A program made the position numbers and the translations under genes. 64,000 bases of DNA from NCBI GenBank assembly GCA_020637365.1, contig JACJWE010000002.1, positions 930,001-994,000 of the forward strand. The letters run 5' to 3'. This stretch comes from Acidimicrobiia bacterium (lineage in GTDB: Bacteria > Actinomycetota > Acidimicrobiia > IMCC26256 > JAGNEX01). Below are positions 19,899 through 29,472 of this stretch, one piece after another; within the stretch, counting starts at the first letter, position 1, and each line of letters opens with the position of its first letter. The notes below the pieces were generated by a model. That model searched no databases. It saw only the letters and a list, made by a program, of their open reading frames with translations, and was not told the DNA's origin.

Positions 19899-22337
19899 AT
19901 GAGGCTATGGAATTTTGGCGGCGTTCGCAGACCACTTGCAGCGCTCACGGCCCTTTGTTTCGCTGCGGCGTTGTTGTCGTGGATTGCGGTGCGCGACGAA
20001 GCTGGCGCGAACGCGGCCACGCAGACCATGACTTGGAGCAGGGCGTTTGCTGAGATGCAAGATGCCTGTCCTGTGGGCGTGGACAACGACATGCACGCGA
20101 CTTTTGGGGTCACCTATCCGACGGAGACCGTCGCTGGTTCGACCTACCAGATGCTCATTGAGCTACAGAACGTTTCTTGGAATGACTGCGTTTCATTGAC
20201 GCAACGTGACTACAACTCGATAACGCTGCAAGTTCCCATGCCCGACGGGTCAACCTGTGCCGTCACCTACTCGGGAACGTGGCACGACAACAGCAGCTAC
20301 ACGGTGAACCAGACTCAAACTTGTACGTTCGTTGCCCCGGCCGCGGGGTCCCAAACCCACAGCCTGACGAACGGGATTTCGGGCAGTTACGACGGTAGCC
20401 ATGGCACCGGGGTCATCGTCTTTGATGGAGGTGGTAGCACGACTGGTACGAACATCACTTTTGCGTCAATTGCTGCCCCAGTTTTGAGAGATGACATTGC
20501 CGTCATCTACTACAACTCCCCAACGGTCATTGACGTCCTGGGCAACGACACGCTCACTGGTTGCGCGGAGGATTGGAAGGTTTCCGCAGTGACCGGTGAC
20601 GCGATCGTGACAAATGGCGGGCTTGACATCACCTATCCGATGCCCTACCCGAACGATGTCCTCGGAACGGACACCGTCACCTACGAGGTCACCTGCCCGA
20701 CAGCAGAGGCCCTGTTGGTGAGCGGCGGAGCCACGTCCGCAGACGTCAACATTACGATCCTGAACCGGCCACCGACAGCTGAGGACGACCTGGCCACAGT
20801 CGTCTCAGCTGTGGCTACCAATATCAACTGGCGGGGTAACGACTCCGACCTCGATAGCTTCGACACCATTTCAATCCTGTCGTTCCAGGCCACCAGCGCC
20901 AACGGCGGGACCGTCGTAGACAACGGAAACGGTACGTTCACCTACACCTCGCCCGCCGGATACACCGGTACGGATACGTTCACGTACACGATCACCGACG
21001 AGGCTGGGAACACGAGCACAGCGGTGGTGTCGCTGAACGTGACCGCGGCCACGACGACGACAACAGCGCCGACGACCACCACGACGACCGGTGTTGAGAC
21101 GACGACCACCACGACTGCTGGCGGTACCGACACCTGCACGATCGACTCGCTCGACACTGATGGCGGTGGCGTTCCGGACTGCGTCGAGGCCATCATGGGC
21201 ACCGACCCGGACGTGGCAGCAGATGATGACCCGACGATCGACACCGATGGCGACGGGGTGCCGGACGTCGTCGAGATCATCGCTGGCACCGACCCAGAGG
21301 ACGGGACCGATGTCCCATCCGGCTTGAACGGAACCGACACCGACGGTGACGGATACCCCGACTGGGTCGAAATCCTCGCTGGCACAGACCCCGAAGATCC
21401 AGATAGCACGCCAGCGACCGACGGTGACACCACCGACACCGATGGCGACGGCGTCGCTGACTGGATCGAGATCCTCTACGGTTCCGACCCCGAGGACCCC
21501 GACAGCTTGCCGGTCAACATCGACTCCGATGGTGACGGCGTGCCCGACTGGGTCGAGATCATCATGGGAACCGACCCGTTCGACATCAACGACGTCGACC
21601 TCACCTCTGACTCCGACGGTGACGGCGTGCTCGACTGGGTCGAAATCGCAAACGGAACCGACCCCGACGATCCACTGGACCCGGGTGCTGACGAACTGAC
21701 CTGCGGGCTTTCGACCGTCCAAGCGGGGTCAACTGTTCACGTGACACTGCCCGGCTACCTGCCTGGGACGGCGTACATGGTCGAGATCAACCCGACCATC
21801 GCGTCGGGAACGGTCCCGGCCGGAGCGACCTTCACCGTCGCTGCGCAGATCCCTGCCGACCTCGCACCGGGTACCTACACGATTAAGGCGACCGGCACGG
21901 GGCTCGACGGAGGCCTTCGGGTGCTGACCTGCCCGACTATCACCGTGACCGCTGCGGCGACCACGACGACCTCGAGCACCCCAACCACGGCGACAACCAC
22001 CACAGCCAGCAATAACCAGACCAACAACGGGCGTGGTAACGGCTACAACCAGGGTGGCTACAACAATGGGGCCAACAACAATGGCACCAACAACACCTAC
22101 ACCACCACCGTGCGCTCGACCGGTTCTAACCAAACGGCCGGAACCACCGTCACCCCATCCCGGGTGACTCCGTCGAGCAACGCCGGAACGAATAGCACCG
22201 TGACCAACCGCACCTCCCGCAATGTGGCGTTCACGGGTTCGGCCACCGAGTTCATGCTCGGTGCTGGTGGCCTCATGCTGCTGCTCGGTGCCGGTCTGTT
22301 GGCCAACCGAGGTCGACGAGGCAGCACCAACGCCTAG
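19899..22337 (+). CDS. Wall-anchored surface protein A3 (cadherin-like, TSP3 repeats, VAFTG sorting signal)
   Basis: Intact, 812 residues, ATG 19899 after GGGAGGAGG. The signal peptide covers about residues 1-42 (LAALTALCFAAALLSW). A domain with paired Cys (residues 45-200) is unassigned. Then come two Big_9/cadherin-like domains (VIDVLGNDT; NRPPTAEDDLATVVS to GYTGTDTFTYTITDEAGN), a Thr-rich linker, and six TSP3/EF-hand-like units (DTDGDGVPDWVEIIMGTDP) likely binding Ca2+. A Cys-bounded domain (LTCGLSTVQAGST to RVLTCPTI) is followed by an Asn/Gly-rich linker. The sorting signal is VAFTGSATEFML with a TM helix and NRGRRGSTNA. It lacks the glycine-rich and SpaA parts of its neighbours. It is presumably attached to the wall by a sortase not in this window. 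Confidence 0.85.
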   Translation: MRLWNFGGVRRPLAALTALCFAAALLSWIAVRDEAGANAATQTMTWSRAFAEMQDACPVGVDNDMHATFGVTYPTETVAGSTYQMLIELQNVSWNDCVSLTQRDYNSITLQVPMPDGSTCAVTYSGTWHDNSSYTVNQTQTCTFVAPAAGSQTHSLTNGISGSYDGSHGTGVIVFDGGGSTTGTNITFASIAAPVLRDDIAVIYYNSPTVIDVLGNDTLTGCAEDWKVSAVTGDAIVTNGGLDITYPMPYPNDVLGTDTVTYEVTCPTAEALLVSGGATSADVNITILNRPPTAEDDLATVVSAVATNINWRGNDSDLDSFDTISILSFQATSANGGTVVDNGNGTFTYTSPAGYTGTDTFTYTITDEAGNTSTAVVSLNVTAATTTTTAPTTTTTTGVETTTTTTAGGTDTCTIDSLDTDGGGVPDCVEAIMGTDPDVAADDDPTIDTDGDGVPDVVEIIAGTDPEDGTDVPSGLNGTDTDGDGYPDWVEILAGTDPEDPDSTPATDGDTTDTDGDGVADWIEILYGSDPEDPDSLPVNIDSDGDGVPDWVEIIMGTDPFDINDVDLTSDSDGDGVLDWVEIANGTDPDDPLDPGADELTCGLSTVQAGSTVHVTLPGYLPGTAYMVEINPTIASGTVPAGATFTVAAQIPADLAPGTYTIKATGTGLDGGLRVLTCPTITVTAAATTTTSSTPTTATTTTASNNQTNNGRGNGYNQGGYNNGANNNGTNNTYTTTVRSTGSNQTAGTTVTPSRVTPSSNAGTNSTVTNRTSRNVAFTGSATEFMLGAGGLMLLLGAGLLANRGRRGSTNA

Positions 22338-22363
22338 AACACAACACGCTTAGGCGCTAGAAG

Positions 22364-22408
22364 CGGCCGTCACAGGGCACCCATCTGGGTCACTGTGACG
22401 GCCGTTTT
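22364..22408 (+). terminator. Intrinsic terminator after A3, also serving the convergent ABC-F gene
   Basis: CGGCCGTCACAG (22364-22375) pairs perfectly with CTGTGACGGCCG (22393-22404), followed by TTTT. Confidence 0.8.
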
Positions 22409-22541
22409 GCGTCTATCGCCGCAGGGCGCTGTACACCTGATGGGAGCATCAAGACGGGCGCAGTGCTGGCGAAGTCGCCAGCCACGCCGAGGGACCCAAT
22501 CGGGGCCAGCAGATCAGGCAGCGTTTGTCGCTCTCTGGGGC

Positions 22542-24139
22542 CTAGCGGTCTTCGACGTGTTTGATGTCGGTCGGTTTCCAGTAGCGGACGTCTTCGTCGG
22601 GGAGCAGCACGACCCGGTCGGGTTTGAGGCCTTCCACGAAACGGCGGTCGTGGGATACGTAGATGAGCGTGCCGGTCCAGTTGCTGAGCAGCGTGACAAG
22701 CGCCTCCACCGAGGGATATCCAAGTTGTTGGTCGGCTCGTCGAGCACCATCACGTTCGGTTCTTGAGCGGCCATCCACGCCATCGAGAGACGCGCTCGCT
22801 CACCACCCGACAGGGCCGCCGACACCTGCGTCGCCTTTTCGCCTGACAGGCCGAACGCGCCCAGCAGGCGGCGGGCGTCGGGCAGGTGGCGGATCCCGGC
22901 CTCGACGATGTTGTCCAGGCCCGAAATCTCTAGGTTGAGCTGTTCATGCTCTTGAGCGAAATAGCCGAGCGACGTCAAGTGGCCGAGCGTCACCGAACCC
23001 GATGTCGGCGTCTGCACGCCAGCGATACAGCGCAGCAGTGAACTCTTCCCGGCGCCGTTGATGCCCATCACGGCGATCCGCTCGCCCTTCTCGACAGCCA
23101 GATCGATGTCCTTCAGCACGGTCACATCGCCGTAGCTAATCGAGACGTGATCGACCGTCACCGGTACTGCGTTGTTGTGCGGGGGCTTCGGCAAGCGGAA
23201 GCGGGCCGCAGCATCCTTTTGGTTGGTCTCGGTCCGGTTCTCTTCGATCCGAGCGATACGGGCATCCAAGCTCTTGGCGGTACGAGCCAAACGAGCGGTC
23301 CGCCCACGCATCGAATCGGCACGGGTTTTCAACCGCTTAATTTCCTTTTCTTCAGCGGCCGCCGCTTTGCCGCGTTGCTCATCGTCAAGCTCAACCTGCT
23401 TGCGGTAATTCGAGTAAGTGCCGGGATAGCTATTGAGCTTCGCTCCGCGCAGATCAACCACCCTAGTGATGGCGTTGTCGAGCAGCTTGATGTCGTGGCT
23501 GATGATCAGAATTCCGCCGTCATAGTCGGCGAGTTCCTTCATCAGCCAGCGCTTTGCCGTTACGTCCAAATGGTTCGTTGGCTCATCCAGAATCAGCGTG
23601 TCGGCTTGGCCGTAGAGCACCCTGACCAGCTCGACGCGGCGGCGTTGACCACCCGAAAGCGACTGCAGGTCTTCGAAGAGCAATTCTTGATCGAGTTCGA
23701 CCCCGTCACAAAGGCGACCAACATCGGCCTCGGCGGTATAGCCCCCGGCATCGCCAAAGGCCATCTCTAAACTCGTGAACAGTTCGATGTTTTCAGCCGA
23801 TGGGTCGGCCTCCATCGCCTTGCGCGCCTCGGACAAATCGTGATCGATCTGGTCGATACCCCGCGCCGACAAGATGTGATTGAACACCGAACTGTCGATG
23901 CCGAGGCCTCGACCGTCGACATCTTGGGGGATGTATCCAACCGTTCCCTGAACCGACATATCGCCCTTTGCGGATACGTCGGTCGCCAGCGTCGAGGTCA
24001 AAAAGCGAATGATGGTCGACTTACCGGCCCCGTTTCGGCCGACCAGCGCAACCCGGTTGCCCCGGTGTACCTCGAAGGCGCCGTCGGTGACCAGCGTTCG
24101 GCCGCCAATAGAAATGTTGAGACTTTGCACACGTAGCAC
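22542..24139 (-). CDS. ABC-F family ATPase (duplicated ABC domains), one frameshift
   Basis: The start is probably GTG 24139 (VLRVQSLNISIGG); ATG 24163 is possible. Two ABC cassettes are seen: Walker A GRNGAGKST and GINGAGKSS, signatures LSGGQRRRVEL and LSGGERARLSM, Walker B LILDEPTNHLD and VMVLDEPTNNLD. A charged coiled-coil linker lies between them. There are no membrane segments, as expected for the cytosolic ABC-F family (ribosome-associated, Uup/EttA/antibiotic-protection types). The frame breaks near 22742 (CCC where CCCC is expected) and continues as SVEALVTLLSN and LIYVSHDRRF to the stop at 22542. Sub-type cannot be decided. Confidence 0.85.
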
Positions 24140-24234
24140 CCGGCGATGGTAGTGGCCCCACATGCCGCAAGCCGTTTGCGGCCGACCGAAGCTGCCTGAT
24201 GTCGCACGGGTAGATTCGGGTCGGGTGATGCACG

Positions 24235-24909
24235 ATGACGAGGGCAACCGCCAAGACATCGACCGACGTCGGCCACATCGACGCTGGCCACATCGACGCT
24301 GGACAACTCCAAACGAGCCGTACCGGTCGATCGCCAGATGCGTTCGAGCGGTCCGCCCCACAGGGGTCCGCGCCGCAGCGGTCCGCTTCACAGGGGTCGG
24401 CTCCGCGGGGATGGGCGGGAGCGGCCTCAGATGTGACCGCTCAGTCGACCGAGCGACATGAACGAGCGACCCGGAAGCGATCGGGTACGTCTCGACACAT
24501 CTCTCGCTGGTTGCCGGTGCTCACCTCGGTACTGATCGTCGGTGCGCTCATCGCGGGCTGTGGAGGCTCCGATAATTCGCCGGCCGATACCGCTGCCGCA
24601 ACGACGGCGAAGCTCAGCCCGGCAGCTCAAGAAGGCTTCGACGTTGCGCAGCGCAGCGGCTGTACCAGCTGCCACGGCCCACAAGGCCAAGGCGGCGTCG
24701 CTCCGCCGTTTATTGGCCTGGCTGGCAGCGACGTGACACTCGCCGACGGAACAACCGTCATCGCGGATGACGCCTACCTCGAACGGTCCATCAAAGAGCC
24801 GCAAGCGCAAATGGTCGACGGCTACAACATCCAGATGCCGACCATCTCCCTGTCCGACGGCGATGTGGACAAGATCGTGACCTACCTCGACGCTGTTGGT
24901 GCGAAATGA
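24235..24909 (+). CDS. c-type cytochrome lipoprotein
   Basis: One haem-binding CTSCH motif (near residue 143) follows FDVAQRSG. The distal ligand is likely the Met in NIQMPTISLSD. The lipobox LIVGALIAGC (Cys near residue 104) puts it on the outer membrane face. Up to the export signal there are about 80 residues of low-complexity repeats (GHIDAGHIDAG; SAPQGSAPQRSASQGSAP), so the true start may lie downstream, for example GTG 24433. The stop overlaps the SCO gene by ATGA. It probably passes electrons to a cytochrome oxidase encoded elsewhere. Confidence 0.8.
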   Translation: MTRATAKTSTDVGHIDAGHIDAGQLQTSRTGRSPDAFERSAPQGSAPQRSASQGSAPRGWAGAASDVTAQSTERHERATRKRSGTSRHISRWLPVLTSVLIVGALIAGCGGSDNSPADTAAATTAKLSPAAQEGFDVAQRSGCTSCHGPQGQGGVAPPFIGLAGSDVTLADGTTVIADDAYLERSIKEPQAQMVDGYNIQMPTISLSDGDVDKIVTYLDAVGAK

Positions 24910-25505
24910 CCCTTCGAATGCCTATCGCTGCCTTGGCGATCGTGACGGGGCTGGTCGTGTTCTCTGCATGTGGAGGATCCTCCACGCCGGTAGACGAGCA
25001 GCTCGCGGGGATCGTGCGAACGCCATATCCCGATGTACAGCTCGTCAGCCTGCCCGACGCCGACGGTGTCGAGCACAACTTCCAAGCCGAAGACGATGGT
25101 CTGTTATTGGTGTACTTCGGCTACACCAGCTGCCCGGATGTGTGTCCGACCACGATGTCCGACGTCAGCGCGGCACTCGGCTTGATGGGCGATAAGGCCG
25201 ACAAGGTGCAGGTGGCGATGGCGACCGTCGACCCGGGGCGCGACACCGGTGACATCCTCGAAAAGTATGTAACCGCGTTTGTCCCCGACGGCATTGCGTT
25301 GCGGACCGACGATGCGACTGCTCTCAAAACCGCCGCTGACGCATTCGGCGCGCCATATGAGGTCACCACGACCGATGACGGCGACATCGAGGTCAGCCAC
25401 ACGCCGTACGTTTATGTGGTCGACGACCAGGGACAACTTCGTGATCAATGGAACTTCGGTACCACCGACGACGATATGGCCCACGACATGGAGCTTTTGC
25501 TGTGA
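24906..25505 (+). CDS. SCO1/SenC family copper chaperone lipoprotein
   Basis: The protein has 199 residues. The lipobox is GLVVFSAC. The thioredoxin-like fold has the CuA-loading site TSCPDVCPTTMSD (CxxxC) and the conserved His in EVSHTPYVYVVD. SCO proteins deliver copper to or reduce the CuA centre of cytochrome c oxidase. Start and stop overlap both neighbours by 4 bases, so it is the second gene of a tight four-gene operon. Confidence 0.9.
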   Translation: MTLRMPIAALAIVTGLVVFSACGGSSTPVDEQLAGIVRTPYPDVQLVSLPDADGVEHNFQAEDDGLLLVYFGYTSCPDVCPTTMSDVSAALGLMGDKADKVQVAMATVDPGRDTGDILEKYVTAFVPDGIALRTDDATALKTAADAFGAPYEVTTTDDGDIEVSHTPYVYVVDDQGQLRDQWNFGTTDDDMAHDMELLL

Positions 25506-26161
25506 ACCCGTCAAGGGGTGTGGCGCGGATCCAACCAAGCCCCCGAGGCCAGCCGCCTCGACGACACGCGTCACACCGTCGGCTGAGTCGCCTGTTGTCG
25601 CTGGGCCGTCCGTTGGTGATGGGCCGTTGCTTGTCGACGACACGCGTCACACCGTCGGCTGAGTCGCCTGTTGTCGCTGGGTCGTCTGTTGCCGCTGGGC
25701 CGTCGGTTGGCGCGATCCGGTCGATGCGGGCCCGCAGCTCTGCTGGCATCGGCGGTCGGGTGTCGCATCGACTCGGCGGGGGCACACGGCCTCTTCTCGC
25801 ACTGTTTGCGATGGTGGCAATGCTCGCCCTTGTGGCGTACGGATGCGGCGATGACGACTCCGCACCTCAGACCGAAGCCGATCCCACCGCCACCACGTTC
25901 GACTTCGACTACACCATCCCCGAAGGCGCTGGCCTCGCCCTCGATGCGGGTGAGCCGCTCGACATTCTGCCCGCCGAACTCGACGCGCACGTCGGCCAAG
26001 TGATCCGCATCGTCAACGAAGACGACAGAGGTCACGTCGTCGGCCCCTTCTTTGTGGGGGCGAACGAAACCCTCACACAAAGGTTCCGCAGCCCCGGCGA
26101 GTTCGTCGGTGAATGTTCGGTGCACCCGTCTGGTCAGATCGTGTTGAAGGTCACGGCGTGA
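25502..26161 (+). CDS. Cupredoxin-like copper protein, exported
   Basis: GTG 25502 overlaps the SCO stop. Residues 1-85 are Arg/Ser/Pro-rich and encoded in part by a 48-base direct repeat. Then comes a hydrophobic lipoprotein signal (LALFAMVAMLALVAYGC). The C-terminal about 100 residues are a plastocyanin-like fold with candidate copper ligands His in DRGHVVGPF, then Cys and His in GECSVHPSGQ. It fits with the cytochrome c and SCO genes as a periplasmic electron or copper carrier. Confidence 0.7.
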   Translation: MNPSRGVARIQPSPRGQPPRRHASHRRLSRLLSLGRPLVMGRCLSTTRVTPSAESPVVAGSSVAAGPSVGAIRSMRARSSAGIGGRVSHRLGGGTRPLLALFAMVAMLALVAYGCGDDDSAPQTEADPTATTFDFDYTIPEGAGLALDAGEPLDILPAELDAHVGQVIRIVNEDDRGHVVGPFFVGANETLTQRFRSPGEFVGECSVHPSGQIVLKVTA

Positions 26162-27366
26162 ACCTGCGGACCGCTGGCACTGAGCGTGCCGGTGTTGAGC
26201 GTGCTGGTGCTGGGCGTGCTGGCGCTGGGCGTGCTGGTGCTGGGCGTGCTGGTGCTGGGCGTGCCAGCGCAGGACGGACGGGTTTCGGGGGCGCGGATGG
26301 CAGACACCTGAGTCTCGTGCAGCTGCCGATGGGCTCGGTGTTGCGCCCGCTCATCGTGGCGTCGATGTTGATGATTGCCCTGCTGCCGTCCGTCGCTGGC
26401 GCCGACCCGGCGGGTCCCACCAATTTCAAGAGCACCGTCGTATCGATCGAACCGCCCGTCCAGGGCCTGAAAGTCGAGATTCTGGGCGGTGATGCCTTCG
26501 TGCAACTCACCGCGCCGCCGGGCGTTGATGTCATGGTGATGGGATACGAAGGAGAGCCGTACCTCGACTTCACCAGCTCGGGTACCGTCCGTGAAAATCA
26601 GCTGTCGCCCGCCAAGTTTTTGAACGAAGACCGCTACGGTCAGACGGTTGCTCCACCACAAGCCACAGCAGATGCCGAACCGGCCTGGCGTCAAGTCAGC
26701 GATACCAACGCGTGGGCCTGGCATGATCACCGCACCCACCTCATGACCGGCGCTCCGCTCGGCACCAGTCCAGGTGACACCGTCGCCGAAGGTGGGATCC
26801 CGCTGGTCGTCGATGGGCAAAGCGTCTTGGTAACGGTCGAAACGACCTGGATGCCTGCGCCAAATCCGGTCCCGTGGATCGCCGCTGGCATCGCCGCATG
26901 TATCGGTGTGGGCTATCTGTGTTGGAAAGGCCGTTCGAAGTCGACCTACGTCGGCTTTGCTCTTGCCGTGCTCGCCGCCGCTGCCGGCCTCTCGGACTAT
27001 CTGTCCATGCCAGCCGAAGCCCGCTCATCCGCTGCGGCCTGGGTGTTGCCCCTGGTCTCGATCGGCATCTTGGCCTATGGACGGATGCGCGGTGGAGGCA
27101 CGGGGCTGGCCGCCGACATACTCGCAGGGATACAGCTGACGTCGTGGGGATATGGCCGACTCAACCAGTTGAACAAAGCGATTCTGCCCGGTGACCTGCC
27201 CTACTGGTTGGAACGAGTCGTCACGATCGTCGTATTGATCGGCGGTGCCGGACTGGTCGTCGCTGCAGTGCTCGGGATCGTTTCGATGCGCCAATCGACG
27301 GCCCGCCCCGCGGGCGCCGAGTCGAACGGCGGCCAACACGACGACGGGACGGCCGCCCCGGCGTGA
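26158..27366 (+). CDS. Multi-pass membrane protein of the SCO/cupredoxin operon
   Basis: GTG 26158 overlaps the cupredoxin stop. Residues 5-45 are a tandem (GAGRA)n repeat, followed by a signal sequence (LIVASMLMIALLPSVAGA). An exported domain of about 170 residues resembles an all-beta domain, with WAWHDHRTHLMTG as a His-rich segment that could bind metal. About five TM helices follow (PWIAAGIAACIGVGYLCW onward). I do not recognise the family. Its position suggests a role in copper handling or oxidase assembly. Confidence 0.65.
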   Translation: MNLRTAGTERAGVERAGAGRAGAGRAGAGRAGAGRASAGRTGFGGADGRHLSLVQLPMGSVLRPLIVASMLMIALLPSVAGADPAGPTNFKSTVVSIEPPVQGLKVEILGGDAFVQLTAPPGVDVMVMGYEGEPYLDFTSSGTVRENQLSPAKFLNEDRYGQTVAPPQATADAEPAWRQVSDTNAWAWHDHRTHLMTGAPLGTSPGDTVAEGGIPLVVDGQSVLVTVETTWMPAPNPVPWIAAGIAACIGVGYLCWKGRSKSTYVGFALAVLAAAAGLSDYLSMPAEARSSAAAWVLPLVSIGILAYGRMRGGGTGLAADILAGIQLTSWGYGRLNQLNKAILPGDLPYWLERVVTIVVLIGGAGLVVAAVLGIVSMRQSTARPAGAESNGGQHDDGTAAPA

Positions 27367-27410
27367 CGCAGTCGAGCGCGACGTGATGCAGTCCAGTTGC
27401 GCCGCTTCGA

Positions 27411-28220
27411 TCAGTCGCCGCAGTACAGGGTCGGGTCGTCGTGGATCACGGTGAACAACCGGTCATGGTCTGAACCCCATTCACCTTCGATGGCCTGCAG
27501 CGTGGCGTCTGGGTCGTCGGCAGGCAGTGCCGACAGGGGAGCGCGAAACCAGATCTCGGTGTCGCCCTTCATGAAGATCATCTCGGGGTTGCCGCTCAAC
27601 TCATTGACGAAGGAACTCGCTGTATAGCCGGTGAGGGCATCGACCAGGTCGCTGGCGGGGTCGCCGACGTTGACGCCGTCTGGTCCTTCGATCTCGGTGT
27701 CACCAAGGCTCCACATGTAGAACTCGTCGCCCATGAAACTGATCGAAAAGTTGTCGCGCCACGTCATGGTCGCCATCTCTCCCCAACAGCTCTGGATTTC
27801 TTGCACCTCGGGTTCGACACCGAGAACGGCGCTGACGGCGGGCACGACATCGCCGCTCGAAGCGCCATAGTCGGCGATGCCGACACCCCGGTCGGACAGC
27901 ACGATTGCATCCTCGGCTGGCGGGCTGGTGTTCGTCGGCTTCGAGCTGGACGTCGAGTGGCCGCCGCTGGTTGTGGTGACGCTCCCGGGCAGCGTCGTCG
28001 ACTCGCCCACACTTGTTGACGATGCAGAAGCGGCCGTAGTGGAAGCATGATCGACGGACGAGGTCGAGCTGGTCTCGGCCACATTGCTCGATGTGCTGGA
28101 CGCGTCGCTTGGTGATGCTTCGGTGCTGCTGGTCGAGGTGGCAACATCGCTCGAGTCGTCACAGGCCGCCATCGTGACGGTCACAGCGATGGCCAAAAGA
28201 ACCAGGAGAAGGCGCTTCAT
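27411..28220 (-). CDS. Putative lipoprotein, paralogue 1
   Basis: Starts at ATG 28220; the lipobox VTVTMAAC gives Cys near residue 20. A Ser/Thr-rich linker of about 80 residues follows, then a globular domain of about 150 residues from LSDRGVGIADYGAS to the end HDDPTLYCGD. A pair of cysteines (SCWGE and YCGD) may form a disulfide. It is a close paralogue of the next gene upstream on the same strand, differing mainly in the linker. Function unknown. Confidence 0.75.
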   Translation of the reverse strand: MKRLLLVLLAIAVTVTMAACDDSSDVATSTSSTEASPSDASSTSSNVAETSSTSSVDHASTTAASASSTSVGESTTLPGSVTTTSGGHSTSSSKPTNTSPPAEDAIVLSDRGVGIADYGASSGDVVPAVSAVLGVEPEVQEIQSCWGEMATMTWRDNFSISFMGDEFYMWSLGDTEIEGPDGVNVGDPASDLVDALTGYTASSFVNELSGNPEMIFMKGDTEIWFRAPLSALPADDPDATLQAIEGEWGSDHDRLFTVIHDDPTLYCGD

Positions 28221-28333
28221 GTTGATCCCCAAAATGTTTGATGTCGAGGTCTGAGTAGCCCGCCAATCAAGGTGGACGGCCGCACGCCGTTCGGGGGAAG
28301 GTCTATCAGAACAGAGGCACTGCAGTGACCGGT

Positions 28334-29167
28334 TCAGTCGCCGCACCACAGATCGGGGTCTGAGCTGACTTCGGTGAACAGCCGGTCGTGCTCTGAGCCC
28401 CACGTGCCTTCGATCGCTTCGATCGTCGCTGCAGGGTTGTCGGCTGGCATATCGGAGATCTGGATCCGGAACCAGATGTCACCCGACGCGTCCTTGAGAA
28501 TCATCTCGGGCCAGCCTGCGAGCTCGTTGAAGAATGCTTCGGGCCGGTAGCCGTCATAGGCCGCCGCTATGTCACGAACCCGGTCCCCGACGTTGACACC
28601 GTTCGGCCCGTCCAGTTGGTCTGATGAGATCGACCATCCGTATAGCTCGTCTTTGATGAACTGCAGGCTGAGCTGGTCGTCCCAGCTCAAGAAGACTTGT
28701 TTACCCCAGCAGGTGTCGTGAGGCTCGACATTGTCGGGGGCGCCCAGCAACGCCCGGACGGCCTGCTCGGTTTTGGCTTGTGAGGCTCCAAACTCGACCA
28801 CACCAATGCCTTCATCGGAGAGCAGCAACCCGGTAGTGCCTGGCGCCGTCGTCTCGGTCGTGGTTGGTTTGGTGGTGGACGCCTTGGTCGACGCTGAGCC
28901 CTGTGATGTCGTCGATGTGGATTCGGCGTCGGTGGTCGGCGTCGGGGCGACGCTTGTGGAGCTCGTTTCCGGACTTGTCGTGGTGCTGCCGCCGACGGTC
29001 GATGTAGTCGTGCTGCCGACCTCGGTCGACGTCGTCGAGTCGTCGATGTCACCTGCGACGGTGGTGGTCGAGTCGGTGTTGACCTCATCGTCTCCCGCGT
29101 CGCTGCAGCCAACCACGCTCGACGCGGCCAGGGTGGCGACGGCGACTAAGAACAACAGGCGTTTCAT
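28334..29167 (-). CDS. Putative lipoprotein, paralogue 2
   Basis: Starts at ATG 29167; ATG 29170 is an alternative. The lipobox SSVVGC is followed by a Thr/Ser-rich linker and the same C-terminal domain as paralogue 1 (LSDEGIGVVEFGASQ, DTCWGKQ, IEAIEGTWGSEHDRLFT, LWCGD). It is separated from paralogue 1 by 113 bases. The two probably arose by tandem duplication. Function unknown. Confidence 0.75.
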   Translation of the reverse strand: MKRLLFLVAVATLAASSVVGCSDAGDDEVNTDSTTTVAGDIDDSTTSTEVGSTTTSTVGGSTTTSPETSSTSVAPTPTTDAESTSTTSQGSASTKASTTKPTTTETTAPGTTGLLLSDEGIGVVEFGASQAKTEQAVRALLGAPDNVEPHDTCWGKQVFLSWDDQLSLQFIKDELYGWSISSDQLDGPNGVNVGDRVRDIAAAYDGYRPEAFFNELAGWPEMILKDASGDIWFRIQISDMPADNPAATIEAIEGTWGSEHDRLFTEVSSDPDLWCGD

Positions 29168-29170
29168 CAT

Positions 29171-29472
29171 CACAACCGACTCCAGGCTGATGTCGACTCG
29201 ACTCGCATCGCTGCGCAACGCTTCGAACATCATCAATATCGAGAATTGCTATCGGCGCAGAATATCCAAGCGTCACACAGGGCGCTCAAGAACACCGATG
29301 ATGCGCTGGAACTGCACCCGCTGCCCGTCGACGTGTGGGGATCGGCGATCCGGCGCGCCACTCGCAAGGACGAGATTTCCTCACTACCCGTACGTAATGG
29401 CGCAATTGAGGACGCTGCGAGTGGTGATGCCGGGGAGGTCGAGACGTGCGCCACGCGTTTGACACCACCCAC
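29171..29472. other. Intergenic, no supported gene
   Basis: Short open frames occur on both strands without ribosome sites or family resemblance. It presumably contains the promoter of the lipoprotein pair and the end of the DUF445 transcript. Confidence 0.4.
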
